From assembly GCA_022606135.1 (NCBI GenBank), contig JABYQN010000001.1:1240001-1304000 (forward strand): DNA of 64,000 nucleotides, read 5' to 3'. This DNA is from Fomes fomentarius (taxonomy: Eukaryota; Basidiomycota; Agaricomycetes; Polyporales; Polyporaceae). The position numbers and the translations under genes were made by a program. The notes beneath the pieces are model-generated. The model was not told the DNA's origin. It worked only from the letters and a program-made list of their open reading frames with translations, and searched no databases. Shown one piece after another: positions 22,359 through 36,623 of this stretch (position 1 is its first letter; every line of letters begins with the position of its first letter).

Positions 22359-23265
22359 ATGTCCGACAATCCGTCCCCTGAGCAGGCCGCCCCCAACTCC
22401 CTTGGTCTCGATCTCGAAGCCCTCAAAATCAAGGACGACCCAGACTTGGTCGACCCTAAACCGTCCGCGGACGCTTCGACTGACCAGGAAGACGCGTCCA
22501 AGTCTCCTGAAGGCACTGCAGAGGACAACGCCAACGACGATGCCTCTGGGAAGAAGGAACCGAAGGATAAGAAGAAGCCCTATGTGAACCCCGATCGTGT
22601 CAAGACCGGTGGTGCGCAACGGGTGCGTGTCTGGCCTTGCGAAAGTCGAGCGTCGCGTTGAACGGCTTCTAGGAGAAGCTTAGCGAGGAGGAGCTCGCAG
22701 AGCGAATGGTGCGTATCCGGGAGCAGAACGAGAAGATCAAGCAGCGTCGACTGGTACGAGACTCTATTCTTCCTGATGTTCATACCCGAAACCAAGCCTC
22801 GACTTAGGATGTTCAAGCGGACGAGGACGAGTACAAGAAGATGCAAGAAGCTGAACGTGCTAAGCAGGCGAAAGCGAAGAAGGTGCAGGAGAGCATAGAC
22901 AAAGCTCGCGAGCAGAATGCTCGCCGTAAGATGGACAAGGTGCGTAGGCTATGGTCACTTCATCGTGAACCTGATGCTCATCAACATGATCTTCGCAGGT
23001 CCAAAGTCGTGAATGGGATTCTGGTAAGCCTGCGCGTGATTGGAAGCCCAAAAAAGACGAGGCTGCAGCAGATGCCGAGAAGAAGCCCCAACAGTCCATC
23101 AATATTCGTGGCGCTGTACGTGGGGGTGGTCGTGGGGGTGGCCGCGGAAGAGGTCGTGGAGGAGGTGTAACGTCTCCTACGTCTGAGAAGGTTGAGAAGG
23201 ATGCCACACCTGCTGCAACGAAGAAAGAGGTCTCTGCTGAAGCTACGGTGGCTACCAACTCATGA
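22359..23265 (+). CDS. Coiled-coil protein with C-terminal RGG repeats
   Basis: Protein of about 225 residues from four spliced exons. The N-terminus is acidic and disordered. The middle begins EKLSEEELAERMVRIREQNEKI and is a long charged helix or coiled coil (KQAKAKKVQESIDKARE...RRKMDK). The style resembles the CCDC9 family helix. The C-terminus carries a dense Gly/Arg tract (RGAVRGGGRGGGRGRGRGGG), the mark of RNA-binding and arginine-methylated proteins. All introns have GTGCGT or GTACGA donors and phase-0 joins. I infer an RNA-associated, perhaps translation-related role from the RGG box, but no specific function can be assigned. Confidence 0.75.
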
Positions 23266-24823
23266 AGCACCTATACCCTTGTATCATTACCATCTCTGCT
23301 GTATATCAGGATTGCTCATATACATCTTGTTATTTGCTCTCAACAATTGCCTGCGTGTAAGATTATACCGTTTCACTTCGGAACTTTCGTCATTCAATCC
23401 GGGACATATGGATTATATGTTAAAACCGAGACGCCGAGACAACCACAAGGACGACACGGAGCGGATTATGTTGGCACCTACGGTTTCACGCGTTTCTTAT
23501 TGTGGCCGGTGCTATCTGTACTGCCGTGGGCCATAGAGTCCTCGTTGTTTGATATTCTCTTGCCATTCTTCTTCCCGCTGATGAACTCATGGTGCTCGTC
23601 CGCAAGCTCAGTCTGGATGCATGATGTTCAACAGTATTTTCGGCGATATTCGTCAAGGACGCCGTCAACTAGTTCGATGATTGCCAGATGCTATCTGCAT
23701 TGGCTCAACGAATGCGGTCGTAGCGGGCTAGTACCTGTGCGTCCAAGGAGGCGTCATCCATCGCACGGGCGGCCTCAATATCGCTACCCATGTACATAGT
23801 CTCCCTCAGCATCCTCCAAAAACTCCGGGCGAAGGAAGTTGGGCTGACCGGGACCATCCGAAATGCACTTACCGCCCTCGTAGAATGGATCCTTGGTGTC
23901 ACAGAAGCTGAAACCAAACAGATATAGGCACGTTGCATCCTGCAGCATCCTTTGAAGCAGGAGCGTATCTGCTTGTCTGCCTCGTTGTTGCGAGATTATG
24001 CAATGGTGCTTGTTTCGAAGAGACAGAATGCCGTTCCAGTCGCCGGAATCAGGATCTGAGTATACGCCACCTTATCGATAGCAAGATCAGGTTGTACTGG
24101 CAGTAGACGAGATACCTGAGCCAGTATATCAGTCAACGCCGCATTGAAAGCAGCAGTGCATGTAATGATGTACCTTGTGCCACAAAGCTCAGTTTCACAA
24201 CACCAAATTGAAAGCAGGCATCCAAACGGTCTCCAAGCGATTGTCCTGCTAATTACCGGCTTTTGCGAACACTACGCGTAATGCCTCCGACCACGACAAA
24301 AGTGGGGGCGTTGGAATTAGTAGCAGGAGGCTTTCGTCCCAGCGGTCCTGGGTCATAGGCCTTTGTGACGGTGAGTAGGGGCCGTCGAGCGCAGTGCTCG
24401 CTACATGTTCATCGTCAGGATTGTCATCATTGCAGGGAAGAAAGGGGAAGAAAGGGCTGATTGGTGAAAGAGACGAGCGGCTGGGTGTGTACATTGTCAT
24501 GAGGCCAGGGACTCGGAGGACAACTTCAACTTCAAGCTTCAACGGCTGGGCGCGTTCGCGCGAGCTATGTAGCGCCGACATCATGTCCTATTCGACACTT
24601 TTCACGAACTCGTTTCTAAGTTATCTCCTGCTGTTTTGATATGTTCCTTCACACAATGTGTGACGCATGTATATAACTTATCGAGATGCTGCTGGTCGAT
24701 GCATGTGCAATAACATCGGTATTTTCACGAGCGCTTAATCAACAAGGTCGTCTGAGTCTGAATAGGTCTGAATCCAGTGTCCACTCTAAGAAACAGCTCT
24801 CGCATTCTCGTCCACCGTTCGCC
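23266..24823. other. 1.6 kb intergenic region with coding-like traces on the minus strand
   Basis: Between two plus-strand genes. The minus strand at about 23705-24150 shows short protein-like runs in different frames (see the separate pseudogene entry). The remainder (24200-24823) contains the SDA1 upstream region and no supported gene. Confidence 0.4.
23705..24150 (-). pseudogene. Possible decayed gene fragment
   Basis: Three protein-like pieces follow one another on the minus strand in different frames. The first is LAIDKVAYTQILIPATGTAF (about 24100-24020). The second, CLYLFGFSFCDTKDPFYEGG (about 23930-23870), ends at a good GTAAGT donor. The third is a terminal run ending LDAQVLARYDRIR at 23705. 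I could not join them through consensus splice sites in one frame. This suggests a relic or an unresolved gene. No family was recognised. Confidence 0.25.
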
Positions 24824-27517
24824 ATGGGTCGCGGCGTGCTGCTTACATCCAACTTGCCTCAGTTGCAGAATCTCATCAAACGAGACCCTCCGGCTTACAA
24901 AGAAGAGTTTCTTCAGCAGTGGAACCATTACAACAGCATCCGCCAAATCTTTCAGATTGACCCAGACGAAAATGCTCAGCACTTCAGGGAGCTAGTCTCC
25001 TTCATTGCACAGGTTCGCCCTGCAGATCAATCTCATGAAAAATTCTCACTCACTAGCCATTGCCTCCGTTCAGGTCGCGCAATGTTATCCTAAGGAGACG
25101 GTAGACTTCCCGTCCCAGATTTCAACTCTACTCCTTGAGAGCTATGGTACGCTCTCACCCGACACTCGGAAGTCTCTTGTGCAGAACCTGGTCATGCTGC
25201 GTAACAAGGATGTCATTACGTCTATAATGTACGTTGGTCTGGTTAGTTTGCGCACCCGAATCTCGTCCTCATCTTGACTCGTTAGTCTTCTCCAAACGCT
25301 CTTCCCCCTGCTTCCCCGCACAACCTCGTCCTCCCTTCGAGCATTCATTCGGAGGACCATCCTTTCGGATATCCGTACAGCGAACCTCCGCACCAAAAAT
25401 CACAAGCTCAACCGTGCAGTACAAGCGATGCTATTTGGGATGGTCGAACGTGGGATGGATGCTGAGGTCGTCGGGGACAAGGGTAAGCTGCGCGCCCCTG
25501 CGAAGTCTTCAGGAAACGCGGAGGAGGCGATGTGGGCGGTGCTTTTGACAAAGGAGTTATGGAAGAAGGGCATCTGGTACGTCTCCTTCGTCGAGCGTTC
25601 TCCGTGGTTTATTCATCTGTCGTCAACATAGGAACGATGCTAAGACCGTCTCAATCATCGCACTCGGCTGCTTCCACCCTGTAGTAAAAGTGCAAAGCGC
25701 ATCTCTGCACTTCTTCCTCGGGAGTGACGAAGAACAGGAAGACAGCGATGAGGAGGATGATGAGGATGTATGTGCTCAGTAGCATCTTTTAGACCCATCC
25801 GTGATTCACGATGCGCAGCTTCCGGACGTGAAATCCCTCCAGCACCGTCGAGAAATCAACAAGAAAACTCGGAGTGGTGATAAGAAGCTACACAAACAGG
25901 TCAAATCCATCAAAGCCGTAAGTTTCCTACTATATGACATATTCCACTCATCTTTGAAGCCCCCCTCTTCGACAGAAACAAAAAAGGAAGGCAGACGCCA
26001 ACAATCCCAACTTCCCTGCGATTCAACTGCTCAACGACCCGCAAACCTTCGGCGAGAAGCTCTACGACCTCCTGAACAAATACGATAAGCGCTTCTCGCT
26101 CGACCACAAGATTCTCGTCATGCAGCTCCTCTCCCGCGTCATGGGCGGGCACAAGTCCTGCGTACTCGGCTTCTACACCTACATCATGAAATACCTCACG
26201 TACCACCAATTGCGCATCCCTGCCATCCTCGTCGCTTTAGCTCAGTCTGTACACGAATTCACGCCCCCTGACGCGCTCACCCCCGTCGTGCGCAAGATCG
26301 CGCAGGAGTTCGTCCACCCGGGTGTTGGCAGCGAGGTCATCGCTGCGGGCATCAACTCCATACGTGAGGTGTGCAGGAGGCAGCCGTGGGCGATGGAGGA
26401 GGACCTGCTCGGGGACTTGATCGAGTACAGGAAGAGTCGCGACAAATCGGTAATTGCCGCTGCGCGCGGTCTGCTCCAGCTCTTCCGCGAGGTCAACCCG
26501 AGTATGCTCAAGCGGAGAGAGCGGGGCAAGGAGGCGAGTATGGGCATTGCGAAAGGCAGCCAGCCGCTACCCTTCGGGCATAGCGCCGAGGCAGCCGTCG
26601 ACATCGAGGGTCTGGTGGTCAGTTACTTGGACCTCTCTCTCGGCTTACGTGCTGGCCTCATGTTTGCCGTTTCTAGCTTCTCGAGGACCACTTACAAAAA
26701 CTACGAGAAGAAGACGGTGTTGGCTCCGGCGATGAAGACGACGAAGCTGCTTGGGAGGGCTGGGACGTGGAGAGCGACTCTTCAGAATCTTCGGACGGAT
26801 GGATCAGTGTCGACTCTGGTAGCGACGAAGACCTCGAGATCAGCGACAGCGAAGACGAGGACGACAAACAGTCTCACAAGAAGCCAAAACGCAAGGGCAA
26901 GGGTAAGGCTACAGGCGACGACGAGTCAGAAGGGGAAGAGGAGCAGAAGGAAGAGGCGGGGGAGGAGGCTGTCAAGCGGATATCAACGCTCGCAACTACC
27001 AAAGTATGTCTAATCTAACCCTCCCGCGACCTACGACTGATTCAATGGCTCCTCCTAGATCCTCACACCAGCTGACTTCGCACTCCTGAACGACCTTCGT
27101 CTCAAAGCAGCAAGCGAAGCAGTTGAGCATGGCGGAGGGAGTGCCGCGAAGCGGAAGCTCGCCTCGCTCGAGTCGCAAAAGAAAACGCTCCTCACGTCCA
27201 CCGACGGGAATCTCGCCGACACCTTCATCTCCGAGTACGACATCCTCGGCCCGCGCAAGAAGGCGAAGGCGGACTACGCGGAGCGTATCGCGTCGATCGA
27301 GAAGGGCCGCGAGGGGCGCGAGAAGTTCGGCTCGCTCAAGGGCAAGAGGAACAAGGCGATGCCAAGCAGCACGACGAACCGCGAGAAAGCGCGCAACAAA
27401 CCACTCATGATGATCCTCGCCAGTGGTGCGGTGCGGGGCAAGAAGAAGGCATCGTTGCGGCAAAAGCAGCAGAAGCTGCGAGCACACATCGAGCGGGCGA
27501 AGAAGTCGCATCATTGA
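24824..27517 (+). CDS. SDA1: Sda1, 60S ribosome biogenesis factor
   Basis: Nucleolar/nuclear protein needed for 60S pre-ribosome maturation and export, and historically for actin organisation and G1 progression. ATG 24824 gives [22 protein letters not shown], the family N-terminus, followed by the HEAT-like helical half ([35 protein letters not shown]). The second conserved block runs from [20 protein letters not shown] through [20 protein letters not shown] to [18 protein letters not shown] long acidic Ser/Asp/Glu stretch follows, then [14 protein letters not shown] and a strongly basic C-terminus ([22 protein letters not shown]). At least seven short introns interrupt it. Its stop is 191 bp from the convergent GAL7 stop. 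Confidence 0.93.
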
Positions 27518-27708
27518 GGAATGTGTGTACCTCTGTTACCGGCTTAGACGTGTACTCCCTCCATTGCTGCTGGAGTCATACATGGAGCTTGAACTCTGCC
27601 ATGATGGAAGTCGTGCACTTAATCTTGGTGGGTAAACAAGGGCCTGTTGATCTACCACACTTCTAGCTATTCGTTACATCTACGCATTCGGTTGCAGATA
27701 CACAGTCA

Positions 27709-29058
27709 TCAGGGGGGAACATTTAAGTAGTGAACGTCCGGTAAGTCCCTCAGCCTCTGTGCGGCTTGCTCCGGGGTGAGGTCGCGCTGAGGCTCGCCCA
27801 TGAGCTCAAAGCTATGGTGTAACACGTCAGACGTCAATCCATTCATCGGATTGGGATCTGGGACATACCCAACGAGGAACTTGCGCACTGAAGCGCTACG
27901 GAGGAGAGGCGGCGCGAAGTGGAGGTGCAAATGAGCGAGATTTTCCTCATCCTGGTCCTCTGGAATAGCATCCGATGCAGGGGGCGTAGGGCGTTGGTGG
28001 ATGCCCATTGAGTAGGCGAAAGAACAGGAGAAGAGGTTGTCGTAGCGGATTGTGAGCTGCGACAAAATCTGCGCAAACGCGGTCTTCTCTTCAGCAGTCA
28101 GATGGACGAGAGATGGGACATGCCGCTTGTATGGGAGGACTATGTGAGGATATGAGCATTGCTATCGTGACAACTAGCGCGAACGCTTACGCATGACTTC
28201 GAATGGCCAGATTGCCCACCACGGTACGAGCGCGACCCAGTGGTCATTCTTCAGCACTACACGGCCCTCATCTTGGCCGAGGCTGACCTCGAAGGTCACG
28301 TAGTCGCAGAGGAGGCACGAACGTCCCAGGGGGCCGCTAGGGACATCAGAGGGTGGAGTGTTTAAGGAGTACTTCTTTAGGTTCGTCAGCTCCGTAGCAG
28401 GGAGGGTTGGGACCTCGGACAGGGACCAAGCTTGACCATGAGGATGAGGGTTCGAGCAACCCATGATTGCACCCTTGTTCTATTGCGAGCGTCAGCAGCA
28501 ACTTTCAGAATGAGTGATAGACCGACATCACCTCGAAGATCTGCACATATTTGATGCCTTCCTGCGCCCCTCGCTTCTTGTACACGGTGGTCCATGCATC
28601 AATGACACGCTCAATATCCAGGATGTCCAGTCTCGCGAGGGTTAGGTCATGGCGAGGATGGAAACATAGGACGTCGCAACCGCCCTGTACGGGTTCGGTC
28701 ACCAGAAGTGGGTGGGGGATAGGTGGTGCGCGCGGACCGGGGGAAGGAAGGACGGCAGCATAGTCATTCTCGAAGATCATGGTGTGTTCGTACTTGTCAT
28801 TCTCCTGACCTCCGGCACGTTTGTTGCCAGGGCAAAGGTAGCATTGTGGATCATACTCGGGAAGCTTGGACAACTGCGGAGGCTCTGTCTGACCTTGCCA
28901 TGGACGCTTGGTGCGATGGGGGGAGACAAGAACGTGCTCTCCGGTGAGTGGATTGACTGGAAGGCAATCTATTAGCTTCGGGTGCTACTGAGAGACAGGA
29001 AATGAGTAGTACCGCGCCGGTGCGGGTGCGTGGTGGGGTCGAAGACGATGTCAGCCAT
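27709..29058 (-). CDS. GAL7: Galactose-1-phosphate uridylyltransferase
   Basis: Leloir-pathway enzyme exchanging UDP between UDP-glucose and galactose-1-phosphate. The N-terminus is [15 protein letters not shown] at 29058. [31 protein letters not shown] and FENDYA follow. The catalytic nucleophile His lies in the signature NPHPHGQAW. The C-terminal half holds [22 protein letters not shown] and [12 protein letters not shown]. Length is about 380 residues, normal for the family. Introns of about 50-60 bp interrupt the coding sequence. No other GAL genes lie in the window, so the gene is not clustered with GAL1/GAL10 as in some ascomycetes. It shares a 204-bp head-to-head promoter with the DDX41-like helicase. 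Confidence 0.95.
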
Positions 29059-29262
29059 GAGGGGCGTATGGAGAGAGCGGGAGCGATGTTATCGGAGGTG
29101 TAAATTTCGCGGGCATATGGACCTCGATGGCTACAGAACACAGTCGATCGTCCATCCTTCCTTCTGCCCGTCGGTCCGCTCCTCCCGCCAGCGCTTCAGC
29201 AACACTCTGACCAGGGCGCTTCGTAGGTGCTTGTTCAACGTCGACCACAACAAACTCCTTCC

Positions 29263-31547
<2,285 letters not shown>

Positions 31548-31699
31548 GCATCCCGCCTTCCTCGGCCCGCCTCTTTCGCCCCTCCGGTTCAGCAGTGTTT
31601 TAGTTGCACATATCGTACAGGCATGCTCAAGCTCTACAATCTACGTGTACATGATACAGCAACGTTACAGCTTCCCTTAACTTCCGCACTATATCCGCT

Positions 31700-33200
31700 T
31701 TAGAGCTTGGGCGCGTCGACGAAAGAAACTCCCTGCCAGATGATAAGCCGACAACACTGTTGCACGCGTCTGGAACTGCGTACCTTCTCGATGTTGGTCG
31801 TGAGCTCAGGGACAGCAGCCTTGATCAGACCAGCCTCATAGTCTGTGAGCTTACCCAGCGACTTGATCGCAACGACACCGTCAGGCTATAACAGGAACAT
31901 AAGCGACCTGCAATCATGATGAGGCGAACGGCACATACCCCGAGCTCAACGGGCGCAGAGAAGTAGGCAAGATCGCTACCGATCTCCTTCTTGAGCGCCT
32001 CACCGCCCTCCTTGTCCGCGGCGAGATTGACAAACGAAGGAGCGACGATGCCCTTCTCACCCTTTACAGCACGGATGATCTTGTTCGCGAACTCCACGCC
32101 GGCGTACGCCATGGAGAGTGTAGCGGAACCCGCGCCGTCCTTGGCCTTAACGACCTCGTCACCACCGAATTGGATGCGCTTCGTCAGTTCCTCGAGCGAG
32201 GTCTGAGCGAAGCCGGAGGGGAGAGGGTGGGAGGATTGGGAGAGCAGAGGAACAATCTATGGGATAAGTCGGTAAGAGAATAATGCGCTTCCTGTGATTG
32301 GCCCTCGGACGGGGACTCACAGTTACACCGCTGTGGCCACCGACAACCGGGATGACAACATTGGGTGCAAGAGATAGATTGCCAAGGATCTCCGAGACGA
32401 AGGTGGAGGCACGAACGACATCCAGGGTGGTGACACCGAAGATCCTGCGCAACGAACGTGAGCGCACAGTGGTGCGACACCATAGTGCAATACGCACTTC
32501 TTAGGATCGAACACGCCATGCTTCTTGAAGACCTCAGCGACAATGGGAACCGTCGAGTTGACAGGGTTGGAGATGACCAAAACGAACGCCTTCGGAGCTG
32601 CGGTCGCGATACCCGTTGCAAGATCGCGAACGATACCCGCGTTGATCTGGTCGCAGTCAGCGTGCGTCAGGAGCCAGAAGTCAAGAACGGTCTAACCTTG
32701 AAGAGATCATCCCTAACATCGTACGTGTGTTAGCAAGAGCGCATGGTACGAGAGTGTCTGAACGGGATGCTGACCTAGTCATCTGGGCGCATACATGAGC
32801 GTACAATTCAAGGGAGAATCTATACGATACTCACCCCAGGCTTGCGCGGCACACCAGCGGGAATGACTACGATCTCCGCACCGGTCAATGCCTTCTGAAG
32901 GCCACCGTCGGGGGGAAGGTAGCCGACGACTTTTGCAGGAGTAGAAATATGGGAAAGATCGGCCGCGACGCCGGGCGTGTTCACGATATCATACAAGCTC
33001 AGCTGAATGTCGCGCACTGTAAGTTTCCTGCGCATTGCACGATACATCCGTAACGCACCTCTGTGATCGCGGGATTGGCCTTGAGTAGAAGAGACAAGGG
33101 CTGGCCGATACCGCCTGATCGCTCGCGATGAATGCCTGAGTTACTGTGTGACTGACCGAGGAAGCGCACCTGAAGCACCGAGCACGACTGCCTTAACCAT
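31700..33200 (-). CDS. MDH1: NAD-dependent malate dehydrogenase
   Basis: Interconverts malate and oxaloacetate. Start 33200 gives [22 protein letters not shown] with the NAD-binding GxxGxxG loop directly at the N-terminus. [20 protein letters not shown] follows, with catalytic/substrate motifs [27 protein letters not shown] and VVGGHSGVT. There is no mitochondrial presequence and no peroxisomal SKL end (it ends FVDAPKL), so a cytosolic location is inferred. The sequence type is otherwise the mitochondrial-like class common in fungi. Coding is split into about eight exons by 50-90 bp introns. Its stop lies 152 bp from that of DDX41. It shares a 248-bp divergent promoter with the Nudix gene. 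Confidence 0.93.
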
Positions 33201-33297
33201 TGCGAGAGATGAGGGATGCGATGTAGGGAGAGATGAGGGCGAAAGCCAAATGTGCGGGTTATGTCCCCACTCGACCATCGCGAAGTCTATCTCCGCG

Positions 33298-33303
33298 CAC
33301 GTG
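33298..33303. promoter_or_regulatory. CACGTG E-box in MDH/Nudix divergent promoter
   Basis: Palindromic CACGTG followed by AC, the classical bHLH (Cbf1/USF/SREBP-type) core, about 100 bp upstream of the malate dehydrogenase ATG and 150 bp upstream of the Nudix ATG. Binding is inferred only. Confidence 0.35.
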
Positions 33304-33448
33304 ACCGCCGCACACGCTTCCGGTCCGGGCGTCGACGCGTCTCAGACTCATGCTCTCCCTCCGCAGCCACAACCACCGAGTCCTCTGTCTCTCTCGTCTA
33401 ATCCTCCCAGCTCGGCGTGCCATTTACCTCAGCTCACGTACACACAAC

Positions 33449-34544
33449 ATGCCAGACTCCAAGGTCGTCTCAGTCGAGAATTTGTCCACAACGAATGCGA
33501 AGTAAGTCTCCGATGGTTGGAATTCCGCATCGAGGCCGTTGACACCGAGCGGTGTTCCGCGTGTTTTCGCGACTTCAGGTGGGTTAGGCTCAAGCAATGC
33601 ACGTACAAGGATCCCACTGGAAAGGAGGTATGTAATATCCGCCACCACGTCCCGGGTTTGCCCATTTCGATGATGTCCCCCTAACAGCGGCTCTGGGAAT
33701 TTGCGGAACGACCGACGCGGTCGTCCGGCGGAGTGGATGGTGAGTGCCTTTCACTCGTGATTCTGCGCCACAAGCAGTCAAATCCCCCCTATAGCCGTAG
33801 CGATCCTTGCTATCCTTCGTTCGGAATCAGGTGCTTTCGCGCCATCCACAATCATCATCGAGCAATTTCGGCCGCCCATTGACCGTCATGTCGTCGGTAT
33901 GTCCCCGAATGCTTTCCAAGCCAGTTTGGTGTACAATGATAGTTCGTGCGCGCAGAGCTTCCCGCAGGTCAGTTGACAGTCATCTGCTTGTACGATAGGC
34001 CTCATAGAAGCCTTCTGCTGTGTATGCACAGGTTTAATCAGCGAGGGTGAATCTCCGGAAGAGACTGCCATTCGGGAGCTTGAGGAAGAGACAGGGTTCA
34101 AAGCAACCAGTGTCATCCAGTCATCTCCGCTCCTCGTATGCGACCCAGGTCAGTCTTCTGGGCTACGCCTCGGATACAAGGTTCTAACATATCACAGGCA
34201 TGACGAACGCGAACATGAAGCTGATCACGGTTGACGTGCCCTTTCCGGAGAAGTTGGATATGCCTGCACAGAAGCTTGATCCTGGCGAATATATCACAGT
34301 CCGCATTGTGGAGCTGTCAAAGTTGAGCACAGAGTTCAGAGGTTCGTGTGACATAGCAATAGATGTAACGGTCGGTTTAACTGACATTACCTCGGCACAG
34401 AATACGAAAAGAAGGTGAGTAATTCCTCATCGTATCCTCGGTCCTTGGCATTCAAATATCGCGCAGGGTTTCGTGATCGACGCGAGGCTCGACCATTTGG
34501 CATCTGGATTCGATCTCGCAGAGAAACTTCGTCAAAGCAAATGA
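33449..34544 (+). CDS. YSA1: Nudix hydrolase, ADP-ribose pyrophosphatase
   Basis: Predicted to split ADP-ribose into AMP and ribose-5-phosphate, clearing a reactive NAD breakdown product. The start ATG 33449 gives MPDSKVVSVENLSTTNAK. The ADPRase lead-in (WEFAERPTR, then STIIIEQFRPP) precedes the Nudix box, which is complete: GLISEGESPEE, then AIRELEEETGF, with the metal-binding REXXEE core. PLLVCDPG, MTNANMKLITVDV and DPGEYI downstream are typical of the YSA1/NUDT5 group. The last exon ends LAEKLRQSK at 34544. Length is about 215 residues, and short introns fall between every block. No signal peptide was seen. Confidence 0.87.
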
Positions 34545-36623
34545 ACGAACCGTTGTACATTTCTCGCTGTATGCATAGCACTGTATCATCATCCCTTGAT
34601 CTGGGATCCGTGCCGTCGTGTGGCCTCCGTGCCTTTGGCTTGCAGGTGCGTGTTCCGCTGTACGGATGGGTCATGAAATTGCAATTGTATGGGCGTACCA
34701 ATTCTCCCAAGTCAATTCCTTCTACAGCATGAAGCCCTGTCTGCACGAGGCCTCAAAATTAGCCTCAATCACCGCAAGTGGACATGAGGTACAATGGTAC
34801 GTGCTTTCCCTGCAGTTTCTAGGTTTCCTTCCAGAATGTGTCGAAGGTATCGCGCCCACACCGCCCCCTTCGAGCGCCCTAGTTGTAGTGCCCTTATGCT
34901 GCCCCTAGTCCCCCGTCAGTCACTACGCCACTGTCTGCAATCCATACTCCGCTGCAGTCCCAAAGCATGCAGCAGCCCTTCTGCAGGGTCTGCGGTGTAA
35001 CCTGCACATCCTTCATGATGATGCATCTTCTCCTTCTACTCTAAGACCCAAACCTTCCATAGGTTCATTGTCTTGCTTCCCGAGTGCCGAGCAGCACTAG
35101 CGGTCAGATTCTCCCTTCTGCGGGCACAGCGCAAGGTGAAGCTGGTGCAATCGCCTCCGGGAAGCCATCCGATAATCTAGTGACACGGGCGGTTGGTTCG
35201 AGTCAGTTTGGAACGTCTTACGGGACGACGGATGTTCCCGCTTGACTGGACTCTTGTGGTCTACAGGCTTCGAGATATCGATACATCCTCGCACGAGCCA
35301 CCTTGCCTGCTCATCAGACCACAGGTGACGGCACCCGTCAAAGATTGCCACCAACGTGTCCAGATGGCGGGCACGTCCTAGGTTTCCTACTACATTTAAC
35401 GGGTAGCCGTGTGTCCTGCCAGCCATCGTTTCCACGAGAGTTACTTGGGTGGTGTAGTGCGACGTCTGCAACTCCCCGGTAACCCTCGTTGGTGCCCTGT
35501 GTCATCTGCTCATAGGGTTCTCAACCTCGCGCATAGCCGCAGGGTGGTCCCTGACCACGCCTCTCCCTCACCTACGTGTATGTCGAGAGCTAGAATTGTA
35601 AGTCCATCGGGATTCTTTGCGGTTTTGACAGGGCCGATTCTTCTATCTTCCGCGGTCATGATTCCCTGCAGTCTGAGGACTTCCAAGAGCATCGCCCCGA
35701 ACCCTCTGCCTGACCTCGTGAGATCCTGCTTCCAGATTGACTCCCTTCCCCAGGTAGCGAGCATGCCACAGTACCTCCTCACGACTACTGCGACGGATCA
35801 TAATAGCGGCATGCATCCTTGGGGAATCCAACATCGCAATGGGCAAGGTTTGTTATGAGACCAGGAGCGCGGCGCTGTCTCCAGTCACCGGTTTCTTCAG
35901 GCGCGTTCCAAATCATACGCCGAGGTGGCAAGCCGTGGCGCGGAGGCTGTCTTGGATGACTCAAGGCTGGTAGGGCGCAGTGCTCCAAGCTTCAATGATT
36001 GTCCGAGACTGGGAACGGGAGGAACAAGTGCCTTCCAGTACACCATGTAGGATAGCCCCCGCCAGTACACTCCTTGAGGGCGCAAGCACTGCATATATGG
36101 TTCATGCAGCGCATCAGCCTGCGGGAATGTGAGTCGGGACCGTGAATAACATTATGGTTGATTGTGCGGCCCGGGTACCTGTGGCTCGTGGCACAGCTCG
36201 AACATACGACACAATGACTTGTTATGTTGGGTCACAAACGACATGACACCGGCTTAAGGCTGTGCAATACTATACTAATACTATATGGAAGACAATTGTC
36301 CTATCCGGAAATCTGGAAGGGAAACCAGCGCTATCACTGACAGAAGGCTCTGTCACGCATTGGCCATGCACCGCCCTCGCCAAACTTTCCACGGCTTTAT
36401 ATAAAGACATCCTCCAGCGTGGAAACCTTATATCTCAGCCCACTTTCCCTTCTTCTGCCAATTCCTCCCCTAGTAAGCATATCCGCCTGCGCTCGTTTCT
36501 GCTCTTCACCAGTGAGTGCAGATTGCAATCGCTCAATATCAGACCCACTTCCAGCCCTATGCTGACGCAGTACCGCAGAATCGACTTCTCATATACGCCA
36601 CCACTAGTCACAGACAACAAACG
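34545..36623. other. Gene-poor stretch before the membrane-protein array
   Basis: About 2.1 kb without a supported gene. Frames of 60-150 residues occur on both strands but overlap and lack motifs. The last 230 bp form the promoter of array copy 1, with a TATA-like box at 36398-36405. Confidence 0.4.
36398..36405 (+). promoter_or_regulatory. TATA box upstream of array copy 1
   Basis: TATATAAA, 219 bp upstream of the copy 1 ATG (36624) on the coding strand. It is the best TATA match noticed in the array. The 5'UTR length is inferred. Confidence 0.4.

Noticed and set aside
28440..28470. GGTTCGAG-type sequence resembling a tRNA T-loop
   Set aside because: It lies inside a GAL7 exon and has no matching acceptor or anticodon arms; other TTCGA matches in the window also lack tRNA structure.
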